Position numbers and translations under genes: made by a program. 64,000 nucleotides of DNA. It comes from an uncultured Sphingomonadales bacterium. GTDB taxonomy: Bacteria; Pseudomonadota; Alphaproteobacteria; Sphingomonadales; Sphingomonadaceae. The DNA is taken from assembly GCA_903839675.1 (NCBI GenBank), contig CAIMDB010000006.1, forward strand, positions 21,822-85,821, in the 5' to 3' direction. Below, piece after piece: positions 62,763 through 64,000 of the stretch (position 1 is its first letter; the number at the start of each line of letters is the position of its first letter). Below the pieces are notes generated by a model that was not told the origin of the DNA, ran no database searches, and saw only the letters and a program-made list of their open reading frames with translations.

Positions 62763-64000
62763 AAGCCTCCCGGAAGCGCTTCACGACGCGCAGCGCGATA
62801 ATGTTGAGAATGAGGGTTACAACGAAGAGCACGAGGCCCAACGCAAATGCTGAAAGCGTCTTGGCGCTGTCAAACTCCTGATCGCCCGTCAGCAGTTGCA
62901 CAATCTGGAAGGTGACTGTGGTCATGCTCGCAAAGGGATTGGCGGAGAGGTTCGCAGCAGCGCCGGCCGCCATGACGACGATCATCGTTTCCCCGATGGC
63001 GCGGCTGATGGCCAGCATGACGCCAGCGACAATCCCCGGCAATGCTGCGGGAATGAGGACCTTCTTGATCGTTTCTGATCGGGTGGCCCCCATAGCGAGA
63101 GACCCGTCGCGCATGGCCTGCGGCACAGCTGCAATGCTGTCATCCGCCATGGAAGAAACGAACGGGATAATCATGATGCCCATAACCAGCCCCGCCGCCA
63201 GCGCGCTTTCCGTCGATGGATTGCTGACCCCCAACATGACAGCGAAGTCGCGGACCATTGGGGCAACCGTGAGCGCGGCGAAATAACCGTAAACAACGGT
63301 CGGAATGCCGGCGAGGATTTCCAGCATCGGCTTCATCCAGCGACGCACGTCGGGATGGGCGTATTGCGTGAGGTAGATCGCACTCATCAGACCCAGCGGA
63401 ATGGCGACGATCATAGCGATGATCGCCCCGATGAAGATGGTCCCCCAGAATAAGGGCACCGCGCCAAAGCTTCCATTGGCGGGGCTCCAATGCGTGCCGA
63501 AGATGAACTCAAGCGGGCTGACTTTGCTGAAGAACAAGCCCGATTCAAACAGCAGCGAAGCGATGATCCCGACGGTCGTCAGGACAGCCAGCAGTGATGC
63601 AGCCAGCAGGAGAAGCAGGACGACGCGTTCAACTTTTGTGCGGGCCTGAAATGAGGCCGACAGCCGCGTATATCCAAACCCACCGCCCGCAAATGCAAGC
63701 AATAGGGCGAGCACAGCGCCAATAGCACCGAATTTCGACTTCGCGGCAACAACCGCCGGCACAAGCTTTTCAGCATCGGGGTTAAATGCAATCGCGGCCG
63801 GATTATTGGCAAGTGAATAGGCTTCTGAAAGGATCGCATTGCGTTCCAGATCAAACGCCGGAAGGCCTGCCGCAGCAGGGTCCGCCATGACCGCCGCGTG
63901 GATCAGGCCGGGTGAGATGATACCCCAGATAAAAACCCCTGCCAGCGCGGGCAGCACGATCCACAAGGCCAGATACCAGCCATGATGGCCGGGCAGCGAG
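62755..64000 (-). CDS. pstC: Phosphate ABC transporter permease PstC (5' end beyond window)
   Basis: At least 415 residues are present; the reading frame stays open to the right edge (SLPGHHGWYLALW before the first in-window TTG), so the start codon is outside. The C-terminal 280 residues are the standard PstC permease (SPANGSFGAVPLFWGTIFIG, IYLTQYAHPDVRRWMKP, and the EAA loop MRDGSLAMGATRSETIKKVLIP). In front of it are about 100 extra residues with another two or three membrane segments and a periplasmic loop (ERNAILSEAYSLANNPAAIA), an extension typical of sphingomonad and some other alphaproteobacterial PstC proteins. Confidence 0.92.
   Translation of the reverse strand, partial: SLPGHHGWYLALWIVLPALAGVFIWGIISPGLIHAAVMADPAAAGLPAFDLERNAILSEAYSLANNPAAIAFNPDAEKLVPAVVAAKSKFGAIGAVLALLLAFAGGGFGYTRLSASFQARTKVERVVLLLLLAASLLAVLTTVGIIASLLFESGLFFSKVSPLEFIFGTHWSPANGSFGAVPLFWGTIFIGAIIAMIVAIPLGLMSAIYLTQYAHPDVRRWMKPMLEILAGIPTVVYGYFAALTVAPMVRDFAVMLGVSNPSTESALAAGLVMGIMIIPFVSSMADDSIAAVPQAMRDGSLAMGATRSETIKKVLIPAALPGIVAGVMLAISRAIGETMIVVMAAGAAANLSANPFASMTTVTFQIVQLLTGDQEFDSAKTLSAFALGLVLFVVTLILNIIALRVVKRFREAYE

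Overview
The window is GC-rich, gene-dense bacterial chromosome from an alphaproteobacterium, most probably a member of the Sphingomonadales (Sphingopyxis/Sphingorhabdus/Sphingomonas-like). This rests on protein character (UPF0262, DUF1674/SDHAF4, DUF808, extended PstC, M16/S9/M19/M20 exported peptidases, several acyl-CoA dehydrogenases, a carotenoid oxygenase) and on REP-like intergenic hairpins with cores such as TGAGCCTGTCGAA. No rRNA, tRNA, CRISPR, prophage or intact insertion sequence was seen. About 60 protein genes fill the window and no gene-free gap exceeds 300 bases.

Layout. 0.1-4.7 kb: MBL-fold hydrolase, DUF4230 protein, then nadA and nadC (NAD synthesis) separated by a hypothetical gene and a DUF4160/DUF2442-HTH pair. 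4.9-8.7 kb: glutaryl-CoA dehydrogenase, M20 peptidase and a class III CoA-transferase, a plausible glutarate/lysine catabolic unit, followed by REP elements. 8.9-12.6 kb: fumarylacetoacetase-like hydrolase, C13 caspase-like peptidase, MarR regulator, long-chain-type acyl-CoA dehydrogenase. 12.7-16.3 kb: rRNA methyltransferase, lipoprotein, [2Fe-2S] ferredoxin, AlkA-like glycosylase, membrane-anchored protein. 16.3-20.1 kb: hemD-hemC diverging from tsaD-gpsA, then a 55-aa SDHAF4 gene. 20.2-25.5 kb: rsmB, rpe, heparinase II/III-like, purH. 25.5-31.0 kb: flippase, polA, class A beta-lactamase-like lipoprotein, all on the minus strand. 31.2-41.6 kb: acyl-CoA dehydrogenase, DUF808, M19 dipeptidase, S-formylglutathione hydrolase, M16 peptidase, a 55-aa membrane protein, apt, rnr, then REP elements.

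42-44.5 kb holds an AT-richer OLD-family ATPase/TOPRIM nuclease, the clearest sign of horizontal transfer and the best defence-gene candidate. 44.5-48.4 kb (minus): saccharopine-dehydrogenase-like protein, dcd, cdd, a GH25 protein whose catalytic motif looks lost, UPF0262. 48.5-55 kb: dnaB behind two DnaA-box-like 9-mers, an SDR, an S9 peptidase, a small protein, a candidate structured sRNA, class II DAHP synthase. 55-59.7 kb: globin-coupled chemoreceptor, double-PilZ protein, carotenoid oxygenase divergent from a TetR regulator whose start region carries two operator-like repeats. 59.7-64 kb (minus): phoB, phoU, pstB, pstA and the 3' part of pstC, the phosphate-starvation regulon, cut by the window edge.

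The most notable observations are the OLD singleton, the DUF4160/DUF2442-HTH pair with a three-copy heptamer in front of it, the candidate sRNA, the degenerate GH25 active site, the SDHAF4 mini-gene, and REP pairs with compensatory base changes.
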